Shown piece by piece: positions 18,678-27,078 of a stretch of DNA of 64,000 nucleotides. Source of the DNA: Nonomuraea polychroma. GTDB taxonomy: Bacteria > Actinomycetota > Actinomycetes > Streptosporangiales > Streptosporangiaceae. The stretch is taken from the NCBI RefSeq assembly GCF_004011505.1, contig NZ_SAUN01000001.1, forward strand, positions 6,847,501 to 6,911,500, given 5' to 3'. The notes below the pieces were generated by a model that searched no databases, was not told the DNA's origin, and worked only from the letters and a program-made list of their open reading frames with translations. Within the stretch, counting starts at the first letter, position 1. Each line of letters opens with the position of its first letter. Position numbers and translations under genes: made by a program.

Positions 18678-19738
18678 GAGGGAGACCGTCTAGGGAGGCC
18701 GCGTTGCTCCCACCACGCATCCTGCGCCGGATCGTCCTGGCTCCGCTGGTCATCGTGGTGACCGTGTTCATGCTGGTCACTCTGCCGTTCTGGCTCCTGG
18801 TCACGGCCGCCGCCTCGCTCCGCCTGCCGCCGCCACAGCGGAGGGGGCTCAGGTTCGTGTGGTTCGCGGTGGCGTGGCTGACGCTGGAGTCGGCGGTGCT
18901 GATCGCGTGCCTGTGGTTGTGGGTGGCGGGCGGGGCCCGGCGCCAGGAGCGGCACTACGACCTGATCAGGTGGTTCCTGGCCAAGGTGTACGCCGCCGCG
19001 GTGCGGATCTTCCGGCTCACCCTGGACGTGCAGGAGCCGGAGCCGACCGAGGAGGAGCGGGCCGCCCGGCTGACCCGGCCGGTCATCGTGTTGTCCCGGC
19101 ACGCCGGCCCCGGCGACTCCTTCCTGCTGATCTATCACCTCCTGGCCCTCTACCGGCGGCGGCCCCGCATCGTCATGAAGGCGGCGCTCCAGTACGACCC
19201 CTCGCTCGACGTGGTGATCAACCGGCTGCCGAACGCGTTCGTGCCCCGCACGTCCGGGCAGCAGGGCGTCATCGAGGAGATCCGGCGGCTGGCCGCGACG
19301 ATGGGCGACCAGGACGCCCTGGTGATCTTCCCGGAGGGCGGCAACTTCACCCCGCGCCGCCGTCGGCTGGCCATCAGGCGGCTGGAGGAGAAGGGGCTGG
19401 CCAAGGAGGCGGAGCGGGCCCGCGGCATGGACCACCTGCTGCCGCCCCGTCCGAGCGGCGCCATCGCCGCCATCGACGCCTGCCCGTCGGCGGACGTCGT
19501 CTTCGTCGCGCACACCGGGCTCGACGACCTGGTCACGCTCGGGGACGTCTGGCGCAAGCTGCCCTTCAGCGCGCACATCACCGCCAAGTGGTGGCGGGTG
19601 CCCGCCGCCCAGGTGCCGCGCACCCGCGAGGAGCGCGTGCGCTGGTTGTACGACCACTGGGAGCAGATCGACGCCTGGATCAGCGCCCAACGGCTCCTGG
19701 TGGGAGAAAAGGGACCTCAGGCGGGCCGTGCTGGATGA
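18674..19738 (+). CDS. Putative 1-acyl-sn-glycerol-3-phosphate acyltransferase (PlsC-like)
   Basis: A 354-residue protein with two N-terminal membrane spans (residues about 20-45 and 60-85) and an acyltransferase domain. The HX4D motif is H143-D148 (SRHAGPGDSF), with a later FPEGGNFTPRRR loop matching the phosphate-binding EGTR-type motif. Such enzymes acylate lysophosphatidic acid or related lipids at the inner membrane face. It is translationally coupled to the patatin gene. The last 59 bases overlap the 3' end of the convergent cobQ gene. Confidence 0.82.
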   Translation: MRGRPSREAALLPPRILRRIVLAPLVIVVTVFMLVTLPFWLLVTAAASLRLPPPQRRGLRFVWFAVAWLTLESAVLIACLWLWVAGGARRQERHYDLIRWFLAKVYAAAVRIFRLTLDVQEPEPTEEERAARLTRPVIVLSRHAGPGDSFLLIYHLLALYRRRPRIVMKAALQYDPSLDVVINRLPNAFVPRTSGQQGVIEEIRRLAATMGDQDALVIFPEGGNFTPRRRRLAIRRLEEKGLAKEAERARGMDHLLPPRPSGAIAAIDACPSADVVFVAHTGLDDLVTLGDVWRKLPFSAHITAKWWRVPAAQVPRTREERVRWLYDHWEQIDAWISAQRLLVGEKGPQAGRAG

Positions 19739-21167
19739 GGCGGAGCAGCGCGTCCGTGTCGAGGTGCCGCTCCACGAGATCGCCGAGCGCGTCCAGCCGC
19801 TCTTCCCTGAGCGCGGCGAAGTCCGTGCCGGGATCCGGGACGAAGTCGCGCCCGGCCCGGTCGGCCACGTCGGCGAGGAACGCGCGGCGGAACGCGTCGT
19901 TCTCGAGAGCCCCGTGCCACGTGGTCCCCCACACGTCACCGACCCGGCAACCGTCGAGGAACGGCTCGCCGCCCTCCACCGTGGCCCGGCCGTGGTGGAT
20001 CTCGTACGCGCGCACCGGGTGCCCGTAGGCGCTGCCCTCCGGCCGGGCGAGCCGTTTCTCCCCCTCGAACGCGACCCGTACCGGAAGCATCCCCAGTCCT
20101 TCGACCGTGCCCGCTCCCGACTCGACGTGGTCGACGATCTCGCGCCCGAGCATCTGGAACCCGCCGCAGATCCCGAGCACGGGGCCCTTCCTGGCGGCGA
20201 TCGCCGCGGCCAGCCCCCGCGCGCGCAGCCAGGCCAGGTCGTGCACCGTGGCCCGCGATCCGGGCAGCACCACCAGGTCGGCGTCGTCCAGCTCGACCGG
20301 CTCCGTCACGAAACGCACCAGGACGCCGGGCTCGGCGGCCAGCGCGTCCAGATCGGTGAAGTTGGAGATCCGCGGCAGCCGCACCACCGCCACCCGCAGC
20401 GTCTGCCTGCCGTGCGGGGCGCGGGCGGCGACCTGGCGGCCGTCCAGGGCCAGGGAGTCCTCGACGTCCAGCCAGAGGCCGTCGAGCCAGGGCAGCACGC
20501 CGTACACCGTGCGCCCGGTCAGCCGCGTCAGCATGTCGAGCCCGGGCTCCAGCAGCTCCTTCGCGCCGCGGAACTTGTTCACCACGAATCCGGAAATGTG
20601 GGATTGGTCCTCGGCGTCCAGGAGGCCCACCGTGCCGTAGAAGGCGGCGAACACCCCTCCCCTGTCGATGTCGCCCACCACGATGACCGGCAGGCCGGCG
20701 GCCCTGGCCAGGCCCATGTTGGCGATGTCGCCGCGACGCAGGTTGATCTCGGCCGGACTGCCCGCGCCCTCGCACACCACCACGTCGTACCGCTCGCGCA
20801 GCCGGCCGAGCGCGTCCAGCGCCGCGGTCCGCAGCATGTCCCTGAGCGCGCCGTACTCCATCGCGTCCACGTCCGCCACAGGGCGGCCCCTGAGAACGAC
20901 CTGACTGCGGCGGTCGCTGCCGGGTTTGAGGAGGATGGGGTTCATGTCCGCCACGGGCTCCAGGCCCGCGGCTTGCGCCTGCATCGCCTGGGCCCGGCCG
21001 ATCTCGGCGCCCTCGGCGGTGACGTACGAGTTGAGCGACATGTTCTGGGCCTTGAAGGGCGCGACGCGCACGCCCTGGCGGGCCAGCCAGCGGCAGATGC
21101 CGGCGGTGACCACGCTCTTGCCCGCGTCCGACGTGGTGCCCGCGACCAGCAATCCCCCGGTGACCAT
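19680..21167 (-). CDS. cobQ: Cobyric acid synthase
   Basis: A 495-residue enzyme that amidates adenosyl-cobyrinic acid a,c-diamide at four side chains in cobalamin synthesis, using ATP and glutamine. The N-terminal half is a P-loop dethiobiotin-synthase-like domain (GTTSDAGKS near 10-18, FKAQNMSLNS), the C-terminal half a triad glutaminase with the nucleophile C334 in GICGGFQMLG and the late His in TWHGALEN. No other cobalamin gene is in the window. Its 3' end overlaps the convergent acyltransferase gene by 59 bases. Confidence 0.95.
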   Translation of the reverse strand: MVTGGLLVAGTTSDAGKSVVTAGICRWLARQGVRVAPFKAQNMSLNSYVTAEGAEIGRAQAMQAQAAGLEPVADMNPILLKPGSDRRSQVVLRGRPVADVDAMEYGALRDMLRTAALDALGRLRERYDVVVCEGAGSPAEINLRRGDIANMGLARAAGLPVIVVGDIDRGGVFAAFYGTVGLLDAEDQSHISGFVVNKFRGAKELLEPGLDMLTRLTGRTVYGVLPWLDGLWLDVEDSLALDGRQVAARAPHGRQTLRVAVVRLPRISNFTDLDALAAEPGVLVRFVTEPVELDDADLVVLPGSRATVHDLAWLRARGLAAAIAARKGPVLGICGGFQMLGREIVDHVESGAGTVEGLGMLPVRVAFEGEKRLARPEGSAYGHPVRAYEIHHGRATVEGGEPFLDGCRVGDVWGTTWHGALENDAFRRAFLADVADRAGRDFVPDPGTDFAALREERLDALGDLVERHLDTDALLRLIQHGPPEVPFLPPGAVGR

Positions 21168-21249
21168 GGGATCACCGTACCGGGATCGGACTTACCGCGA
21201 AATTTCCCAAAACCACCCATTTACGGATGCTGTGACTTGTGCCACTCTG

Positions 21250-21280
21250 TCTAGAACATTCCCCTAGAACTCAATTCTAG
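21250..21280 (+). promoter_or_regulatory. Inverted repeat upstream of the MFS gene (candidate operator)
   Basis: CTAGAACTCAATTCTAG (21264-21280) is a 6-bp arm, 5-bp spacer inverted repeat, and a further half-site TCTAGAAC lies at 21250-21257. The TAGAAC half-site resembles that of KstR-type TetR regulators, but the repeat lacks the GTTCTA second half, so the regulator is not identified. Confidence 0.4.
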
Positions 21281-21303
21281 ATTTCGCTATGGAAAGGGTG
21301 GGC

Positions 21304-22731
21304 ATGGTCGGGACCTTGGGTTCGCCGCGTATCGGCGGCATCGACGTGAGCTCCCGGGCGCCGTTCGGATGGGCGCCACTGGTGGTCCTCTTCATCGTCG
21401 GCTTCGTGGACCGGATCGAGCACAATCTGCTCTCGGGCGTGCTCCCGGCCGTGCAGCAGGAGTGGGGCTTCAGCGACACCGCCGCCGGGTCGATCCCGAC
21501 GGCCGCCGCTCTGGCCGCGGCGGTCGTGGCGCTGCCCGCCGGCTATCTCGCCGATCGGCTCAGCCGCACCCGGATCATCACCGTGGTGGTCTTCGTCTGG
21601 GCGATCGCCACGCTCGGGTCGGGGCTGGCCACGGGTTTCGTCATGTTCTACCTGATGCGCGTGCTGCTGGCGGCGGCCGAGAACATCGACAATCCCGCCT
21701 CCGGCAGCCTCCTCGCCGATTACTACCCGCCGGTCAGCCGGGCGAAGGCGTACGGGCTCACGCGGGTCACCACCTACCTCGGCGGCGTCGGCACCCTGCT
21801 CGGCGGGGTGCTGGCGGAGGCGTTCTCGTGGCGTACGGCGTTCCTCGTCATGGTGGTGCCCGGCGTGCTCACGGCCCTGCTCGTCTGGATGTTGCGCGAA
21901 CCGCGCCGCGGCGAGCTCGACCGGCTGGTGGCGACGGGCGACGTCACGGCGACCGCCACGGCGACCGCCACGGCGACCGTCACCGAGCCCGTCACGGGGC
22001 CTGTCACGGGGCCTGTCACGGGGCCTGTCACGGGGCCTGTCACGGAGCCGGGCGCGCAGCCTGTCATCAGGCCTGCCGGGACACCCCCGTTCTGGCGGCA
22101 GGTCCGTCAGGTGGCCGCCATCCCCACCCTGGTCTCCGTCTGCGTGGGCCTGTCCCTGCTCACCCTCGGCCTGGCCGGGATCTTCTACTGGCTGCCCACG
22201 TTCATGGTGCGGACCCTCGGCCTCGGCACAGCCGCGGCCGGCTCGCTGAGCGGCCTCATCACGGTCGCCGGCACGCTGACCGGCACCTTGGTCGGCTCGT
22301 GGCTGGGCAGGAAGTGGCACGGCACCCGCAAGGGCGGCCGGCTGCTGGCCGGTGGCAGCGGCATCACGGCCGGGTCGCTGGTGCTGGCGGGGGCGCTGGG
22401 CATGGAGTCGATCGCCGCGATGACCGCCCTGGTCCTGCTCGCCTGCTCGCTGATGTCCATCGCCATCCCGAACATGACGGCCTGCCTGGCGGACGTGGTC
22501 CCGGCTGCCGCGCGTGGCCTCGGCTTCGCCGTCCTGCAGCTGCTCATCACGGTCGGCGGCGCCTTCGGCTCCCTGGTCGTCGGCATCGCCTCGGACCGGC
22601 TCGGGTCCCTGTCGGCCGGCATGTACATCCTGGTGGTCCCGATGGTCGTGGGCGGCCTGCTCACGCTCGGGGCGCGGGCGTCGTTCGAGCGCGACGCCCG
22701 CAAGGTCATGGAGGAGGCCGCCCGCGGCTGA
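21304..22731 (+). CDS. MFS transporter with a tandem-repeat cytoplasmic loop
   Basis: A 475-residue major facilitator with about 12 spans; the first (WAPLVVLFIVGFVDRIEHN) and the A motif GYLADRLSRTR near 85 resemble spinster-like carriers. The ATG at 21304 is chosen because GGAAAGGG lies just upstream; an ATG at 21289 has none. The loop between spans 6 and 7 (about residues 212-250) is a repeat of ATATAT and then VTGP units encoded by 12-bp tandem repeats. Substrate unknown. A perfect hairpin covers its stop codon. Confidence 0.85.
   Translation: MVGTLGSPRIGGIDVSSRAPFGWAPLVVLFIVGFVDRIEHNLLSGVLPAVQQEWGFSDTAAGSIPTAAALAAAVVALPAGYLADRLSRTRIITVVVFVWAIATLGSGLATGFVMFYLMRVLLAAAENIDNPASGSLLADYYPPVSRAKAYGLTRVTTYLGGVGTLLGGVLAEAFSWRTAFLVMVVPGVLTALLVWMLREPRRGELDRLVATGDVTATATATATATVTEPVTGPVTGPVTGPVTGPVTEPGAQPVIRPAGTPPFWRQVRQVAAIPTLVSVCVGLSLLTLGLAGIFYWLPTFMVRTLGLGTAAAGSLSGLITVAGTLTGTLVGSWLGRKWHGTRKGGRLLAGGSGITAGSLVLAGALGMESIAAMTALVLLACSLMSIAIPNMTACLADVVPAAARGLGFAVLQLLITVGGAFGSLVVGIASDRLGSLSAGMYILVVPMVVGGLLTLGARASFERDARKVMEEAARG
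21943..22050 (+). repeat. 12-bp tandem repeats inside the MFS gene
   Basis: About three copies of GACCGCCACGGC are followed from 21991 by five copies of GTCACGGGGCCT (the last with two changes). All units are 12 bp, so copy changes keep the frame and would lengthen or shorten the central loop by four residues. Confidence 0.85.
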
Positions 22732-22747
22732 GCCTGCGGGCGGCCTC
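22714..22747 (+). terminator. Hairpin at the end of the MFS gene
   Basis: GAGGCCGCCCGC (22714-22725) pairs perfectly with GCGGGCGGCCTC (22736-22747) around a 10-base loop that contains the TGA stop. There is no T-tract, as is common for actinomycete terminators. Confidence 0.5.
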
Positions 22748-22850
22748 CCCCTACGCGGTGTCAGCCCTGCGGGCCGGGGCGATGCCGGTCGTGCTCCCGC
22801 GGCCGGCCGTCCTGTCCGCTGCTTCGCCCCCACCCGAGCGGCCGGGACAA

Positions 22851-23333
22851 TCACGGAACGTCCGGACGCCACATCCGGCTGCGTAGATCGCGGCCGCGGA
22901 TCACCTGGATCCGATACGGCTCGAGACGCAGGACGCGCAGCTCCGGGTCGGCCGGCGAGCGCCAGAAGGCGCCCAGGTCGTACCCGGCTCCGCGGGGGCT
23001 GGTCTTGCGGTAGAGGTCCCAGACATGGCGCTTCACCTCCAGGTCCTCTACCCATGCCGCCACGGTGTCGATGGCGACCGAGTTGTTGTCCGGTCGCCAG
23101 TAGGAAAAGCTCGCGTGCGGGTTCGCGGCGAGATGGGCGGCCTTGACCGGGGTTCTGTAGGTCGCCAGCCAGCCGAGCGGATGGCCGTCCGCCTGCTCCC
23201 ACACGGGGATGAGCACCCTGGTGCGGGGGCGGTTGCGGGCGTCGACCGTGACCATGGTGGCGTACACGGTCGTGCCGACGTAGGCGTCGAACTCGCCCTC
23301 GATCTCGGCGAAGGACTTCACGGTGGCGGTCAT
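22851..23333 (-). CDS. PPOX-class (pyridoxamine 5'-phosphate oxidase fold) flavin/F420-dependent protein
   Basis: A 160-residue split-barrel protein (MTATVKSFAEIEGEFDAYVG, TVYATMVTVDARNRPRTRVLIP, PHASFSYWRP). The fold binds FMN or F420 and reduces small substrates. The PRTR and SYWRP signatures fit the general stress/PPOX group; the cofactor cannot be assigned by eye. It is a single gene, divergent from the CapA-like gene across a 193-bp region containing a strong palindrome. Confidence 0.8.
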   Translation of the reverse strand: MTATVKSFAEIEGEFDAYVGTTVYATMVTVDARNRPRTRVLIPVWEQADGHPLGWLATYRTPVKAAHLAANPHASFSYWRPDNNSVAIDTVAAWVEDLEVKRHVWDLYRKTSPRGAGYDLGAFWRSPADPELRVLRLEPYRIQVIRGRDLRSRMWRPDVP

Positions 23334-23379
23334 CGGGCGATCCCTTGGGTCGGTTCCTCTTTGTAACTGACCGCATCAT

Positions 23380-23394
23380 CGGTCACCGTGACCG
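23380..23394. promoter_or_regulatory. 15-bp palindrome in the PPOX/CapA divergent region
   Basis: CGGTCACCGTGACCG is a perfect 7-1-7 inverted repeat, 47 bases upstream of the PPOX start, and looks like a dimeric repressor site. GACCGC direct repeats flank it. A second, weaker dyad GGTTA-N8-TAACC lies near 23427-23444. No regulator gene is adjacent. Confidence 0.4.
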
Positions 23395-23526
23395 CGTCAC
23401 GGAAGACGGCACTTCAAAGGCACTCGGTTACCGCGCGATAACCGCATCACCCACTCGACCCGCCGGGGGCCGCGCTTGACCTGCTGGGACGGGTTTGGGC
23501 GGGCCGCCGCGAGGCAGGGGGTCCTT

Positions 23527-24495
23527 GTGACTGTCACGCTCGCGCTGGCGGGTGACACGATGCTCGGCCGCGGTGTGGCCGACGAGCTGGCCGTGTCCAC
23601 GGATCCGGACACGTACCTGTCGGACGGCGTCCGCGCGCACCTGGCCGAGGCCGACGCGGTCGTGCTGAACCTCGAATGTTGCATCTCCGACCGTGGCACC
23701 CCGTGGCTCTCGCCGGGGAAACCGTTCTTCTTCCGCGCCCCGCCGCAGGCCGCGGACCTGCTCGCCGAGGTCGGCGTCAGCTGCGTCACGCTGGCCAACA
23801 ACCACGCGCTCGACTACGGCTACGACGCCTTGCTGGACACCCGGGCACATCTGGACCGTGTGGAGGTCCACGCGGTGGGCGCGGGCGCCGACGAGCAACA
23901 GGCGCGGCAGCCGGTCGTCCTCGCCGTGCGGGGGCTGCGCATCGGCGTCATCGCCGCGACCGACCATCCGCTGGACTACGCGGCCACCCCCGACCGGCCC
24001 GGCGTGGCCTACGTGGACCTGCACTCCGGCGTGCCGTCCTGGTTGACGGACGGGGTGGCCGCGCTGCGTGCGGAAGCGGACGCCGTGCTGGTCACCCCCC
24101 ATTGGGGCCCCAACATGACGCCCGGTCCGCTCGCCTACATCCGCGCGGCCGCCGACACCCTGGTCGAGGCCGGGGCGAGCCTGGTCGCCGGCCACTCCGC
24201 GCACGTGGTGCACGGCGTCGCGCCGCCGGTCCTGTACGACATGGGCGACTTCCTCGACGACTACATCGTGGATCCCGAGCTGCGTAACGACCTGTCGTTC
24301 CTGTTCCTCGTGACGGTCGACGAGCTCGGCCCGGTGCGGCTGCGTGCCGTGCCGCTCAAGCTCGAGTACGCCCGTACCGTGCTGGCCGACGGCGAGGAAC
24401 GCGCCTGGCTGGGCCGGCGTTTCGCCAGCGCGTGCGCGGACTTCGGGGCCACCGCCACGTGGGAGGACGGCCTCCTGATCGCGGACATGCGGTGA
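23527..24495 (+). CDS. CapA-family metallophosphatase-like protein (PGA_cap domain)
   Basis: A 322-residue protein with the calcineurin-like CapA pattern: LALAGDTMLGRGV at the start, NLECCISDRG, TLANNHALDYG near 90, TPHWGPNM and GHSAHVVHG late. In Bacillus the CapA domain serves poly-gamma-glutamate capsule synthesis; actinomycete homologues such as this are uncharacterised. No signal peptide or membrane span is seen with the chosen GTG start, which has AGGGGG just upstream; a longer frame beginning at 23476 lacks a ribosome site. No capB/capC genes are nearby. Confidence 0.82.
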   Translation: MTVTLALAGDTMLGRGVADELAVSTDPDTYLSDGVRAHLAEADAVVLNLECCISDRGTPWLSPGKPFFFRAPPQAADLLAEVGVSCVTLANNHALDYGYDALLDTRAHLDRVEVHAVGAGADEQQARQPVVLAVRGLRIGVIAATDHPLDYAATPDRPGVAYVDLHSGVPSWLTDGVAALRAEADAVLVTPHWGPNMTPGPLAYIRAAADTLVEAGASLVAGHSAHVVHGVAPPVLYDMGDFLDDYIVDPELRNDLSFLFLVTVDELGPVRLRAVPLKLEYARTVLADGEERAWLGRRFASACADFGATATWEDGLLIADMR

Positions 24496-24537
24496 TTGGA
24501 GTGCCTTTGTCCAGCCCGGGTAGGTTTTAGCTGGGGA

Positions 24538-24555
24538 AACGGGAAAAGTCCCGTT
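24538..24555 (+). promoter_or_regulatory. Small perfect hairpin in the leader of the SPW gene
   Basis: AACGGGA and TCCCGTT form a 7-bp stem with an AAAG loop, between the CapA-like stop and the SPW gene Shine-Dalgarno. There is no T-tract, so it could be a weak terminator or an mRNA-stabilising leader hairpin. Confidence 0.35.
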
Positions 24556-24580
24556 ATCGCGATGGGAGGTGATGTCACCG

Positions 24581-25000
24581 ATGACCCGCGAAATGGAGAG
24601 TCATCCCGACATCATCCGTATGCGGGAAAGGTACGACGACGCCGCAGCCAATCCGGCAGTTCAACTGGCGGACGGGCTGACCCTGCTGGCCGGACTGTTC
24701 CTGGCGCTGTCGCCATGGATCGTGGGATTCGTCAATCTCGGATCGCTCACGATGAACAATCTGGTCACCGGGCTCGCCGTGGCGCTGCTGTCGCTGGGCT
24801 TCAGCTCGGCCTTCGGCCGCACGTACGGCATCGCCTGGACCGCCCCGCTCATCGGCCTCTGGACCATAGTGGCCCCGTGGCTGATCCGGGGGGAGGCCGC
24901 CACTGCCGGGGCGATCACCACCAACGTGATCGTCGGCGCGGTCATCGCCGTCCTCGGCCTGATCACCGTGGGCATGGGCATGACGAGGAAGAGGCGGTGA
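24581..25000 (+). CDS. SPW repeat membrane protein
   Basis: A 139-residue protein with four membrane spans arranged as two repeats, each bearing the Ser-Pro-Trp-like motif: LSPWIVGF near 46 and VAPWLIRG near 100. The N-terminal 30 residues are charged and cytosolic. The ATG at 24581 follows the near-complete anti-16S match GGAGGTGAT. SPW proteins are common in actinomycetes and of unknown function. Transcribed toward the GT-C-like gene with a terminator between them. Confidence 0.85.
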   Translation: MTREMESHPDIIRMRERYDDAAANPAVQLADGLTLLAGLFLALSPWIVGFVNLGSLTMNNLVTGLAVALLSLGFSSAFGRTYGIAWTAPLIGLWTIVAPWLIRGEAATAGAITTNVIVGAVIAVLGLITVGMGMTRKRR

Positions 25001-25001
25001 G

Positions 25002-25034
25002 AAAAAAGTCCGGGCCGGACGATCTCCGGCCCGG
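25002..25034 (-). terminator. Rho-independent terminator of the GT-C-like gene
   Basis: CCGGGCCGGA (25010-25019) pairs with TCCGGCCCGG (25025-25034) around CGATC. On the minus strand the stem is followed by a T6 tract (complement of 25002-25007). It lies 13 bases after the stop of the minus-strand membrane protein gene and can also end the SPW transcript. Confidence 0.85.
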
Positions 25035-25046
25035 CCCTGTGGACAC

Positions 25047-26507
25047 TCAACGGCGGGCGAACCTGGCCGTCCAGGGACCGGCAAGATCGATCTCCTCCCA
25101 GGTCAGCATGTAGGGCGGGAGCCGCAGGTCCTTGTGCACGACCACCACCTGCGCCGGGCCTTCCAACGCCTGGCGGATGCGGGTCGGCAGTCGCTCCGCG
25201 AACCGCTGGATGACGCCTTGGGAGTCGCAGCCGAGCAGGTAACCGATCTGCACGCCGTTCTCCCCGTAGATCAGGCACGGCGGCCGTACGCCCAGACTGC
25301 GTAGTTCCGCCGCGGCCCGGCCGATGTCGTCCCTGCCGTGACGGTTGCCGGCCCCCATCCCGTAGGCATACGCACCCTGGAGGACCAGGTGCGCCAGCAG
25401 ACCGGCGATCACCGCCACCGCGATGGGGCGGCGCAGGCGCAGCCCCGCGACCGCCGCCTCCGCCACCGGCAGCGACAACAACGCGTAGGCCGGCGTCAAA
25501 AAACGCGGCGCAGCGTAGTCCACATAGAACAGGTACGGCAGCGCCATCGCCACGCCGGTGCCCGCGGCCAGCAACATCGGAGCCAGCCGGTGTTCCCGCC
25601 AAGCCGCCCACAGGCCGAGCGCGGCCATCATGGGGATGGCCAGCCACCAGATGAGCGCCACCGGGGAGACCGGACCGCAGTCCGTGCCGAACCGGCACAA
25701 CGTGGGGCCGTCCAGCGCCCTGGCGTGCTCGACGAACGACACGCTCCATCCCATGGCGTTGTGCTCACTCGCGTCCCGCAGCCGGGTCGCGAACCCGCCG
25801 AAGCGCGCCTGCGCCTCGATCGCCCACTGACCCCACCCCACGCCGAGACCGGCCACGAGGGCGGCCAGCGTGACCACCCGGCGGCGACGCACCATGGCCA
25901 GCGCCCCGGCGGCCAGGACGACCGCGGCGACCAGCGCGTCGGACGGACGCATCAACGACATGACGGCCAGCGAGCCCGCCAGCCCCACCGGCGCCAGCCG
26001 GGAACGCTCGGCCAGGACGACGAAACCGGTGGCCGCGACGGCGGCCAGCGCCACGTACAGGTTCGGCATGGCCTGGTTGCCGTAGAACAACGTGAGCCAG
26101 CAGCCGGCGAACAGCAGGGCGGCCAGCGGCACCACGTGATCGGCCCGCACCCGCAGCCACACGGAGAACGCGCCGAACAGGGCCGCCGCCGAGACCACCG
26201 TCAGATACAGGCGCAGCATGACCACCGAATCGGTCACCGCCACCACCGGCGCGACCAGGAGCGGCACGCCCTGCGCCCGTGGGGCGCTGAACACGGCAGG
26301 CGGCGCGTGCGGGGCGACCTGGCTGGCGTACACGGCCTCGTCCCAGCCGATGCCCAGGCTCGGCGAGACCAGCAGCACTTGTGCCACGCCGTACAGGGCG
26401 CTCACACACGCCAGCAGCACGACCGGGCGCACGGAGGGCCTACGGGCGGCAAGGGCCGTGCCCGGACGCGGGACAGTCACCGCGGCCGAACGACGCCATA
26501 CGTTCAC
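25047..26507 (-). CDS. Polytopic membrane protein, GT-C/ArnT-like putative glycosyltransferase
   Basis: About 486 residues with 10 or more hydrophobic spans. The first lumenal loop contains GIGWDEAVYASQVAPH, like the acidic DE motif of GT-C enzymes (PMT/ArnT/GT39-87), which transfer sugars from polyprenyl phosphates. A soluble C-terminal part (GNRHGRDDIGRAAAELRSLGV to the end) resembles that of mannosyl/arabinosyl transferase relatives. The GTG at 26507 (MNVWRRSAAV) is preferred to upstream in-frame codons because GGGGG lies in front; that site is inside a small hairpin (26513-26526). Acceptor and donor unknown. Confidence 0.65.
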   Translation of the reverse strand: MNVWRRSAAVTVPRPGTALAARRPSVRPVVLLACVSALYGVAQVLLVSPSLGIGWDEAVYASQVAPHAPPAVFSAPRAQGVPLLVAPVVAVTDSVVMLRLYLTVVSAAALFGAFSVWLRVRADHVVPLAALLFAGCWLTLFYGNQAMPNLYVALAAVAATGFVVLAERSRLAPVGLAGSLAVMSLMRPSDALVAAVVLAAGALAMVRRRRVVTLAALVAGLGVGWGQWAIEAQARFGGFATRLRDASEHNAMGWSVSFVEHARALDGPTLCRFGTDCGPVSPVALIWWLAIPMMAALGLWAAWREHRLAPMLLAAGTGVAMALPYLFYVDYAAPRFLTPAYALLSLPVAEAAVAGLRLRRPIAVAVIAGLLAHLVLQGAYAYGMGAGNRHGRDDIGRAAAELRSLGVRPPCLIYGENGVQIGYLLGCDSQGVIQRFAERLPTRIRQALEGPAQVVVVHKDLRLPPYMLTWEEIDLAGPWTARFARR

Positions 26508-26512
26508 GACAA

Positions 26513-26526
26513 CCCCCAAAAGGGGG
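26513..26526 (-). promoter_or_regulatory. Hairpin covering the ribosome site of the GT-C-like gene
   Basis: On the minus strand CCCCC-TTTT-GGGGG forms a 5-bp stem; the GGGGG arm is the only Shine-Dalgarno candidate for the GTG start at 26507. Folding would hide it. Confidence 0.35.
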
Positions 26527-26646
26527 CCTGTACGGACGTATCCGCTGGTCACAACGCATTCCCCGGACGGCCCCACCACTGATCTGCATTCTGCTGGGTA
26601 GGACTGCCCTGAAAATCCCATCCTTCTTCTCAGGGAGGCGAAAAGA

Positions 26647-27078
26647 ATGGGCACAACGCAACGCAAGACCGTTCAGGACGTGATGCACCAGGGGGCGGAG
26701 TGCATCGGCGCGAACGACAGCCTGCGCAGGGCGTCGGAGATGATGCGCGACCTCGGGGTCGGCGCATTGCCGATCTGCGGTGACGACGACCGGCTCAAGG
26801 GCATCATCACCGACCGCGACATCGTGATCAAGTGCTGTGCCGAGGGCAAGGACCTCGACCGGACAACGGCGGGCGAGCTCGCCCATGGGCTGGTCTGGGT
26901 CGACGCCCACAGCAGCGTCGAAGAGGCGCTGCAGAAGATGGAGAAGCACCAGATCAAGCGCCTGCCGGTGATCGACAACCACCGGATCGTCGGCATGGTC
27001 AGCGAGTCGGACCTGGCGAAGGAACTGCCGGACAACAAGCTCGCCGAGTTCGTCCACCGGGTCTACGCGCCGTCGTGA
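26647..27078 (+). CDS. Tandem CBS-domain protein (Hrp1-like)
   Basis: A 143-residue protein made of two CBS domains: residues about 10-65 (VQDVMHQGAECIGANDSL, LPICGDDDRLKGIITDRDI) and 78-135 (LVWVDAHSSVEEALQKM, RLPVIDNHRIVGMVSESDL). CBS pairs bind adenine nucleotides. It is close in size and layout to hypoxic response protein 1 of mycobacteria. The ATG has GGGAGG about 8 bases upstream. Its neighbours (general stress protein, cydAB) fit a stress or low-oxygen theme, which is inference. Confidence 0.85.
   Translation: MGTTQRKTVQDVMHQGAECIGANDSLRRASEMMRDLGVGALPICGDDDRLKGIITDRDIVIKCCAEGKDLDRTTAGELAHGLVWVDAHSSVEEALQKMEKHQIKRLPVIDNHRIVGMVSESDLAKELPDNKLAEFVHRVYAPS

Noticed and set aside
21250..21280. 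KstR operator
   Set aside because: The TAGAAC half-site fits, but the second half lacks GTTCTA and no steroid or cholesterol genes are near; kept only as an inverted repeat.
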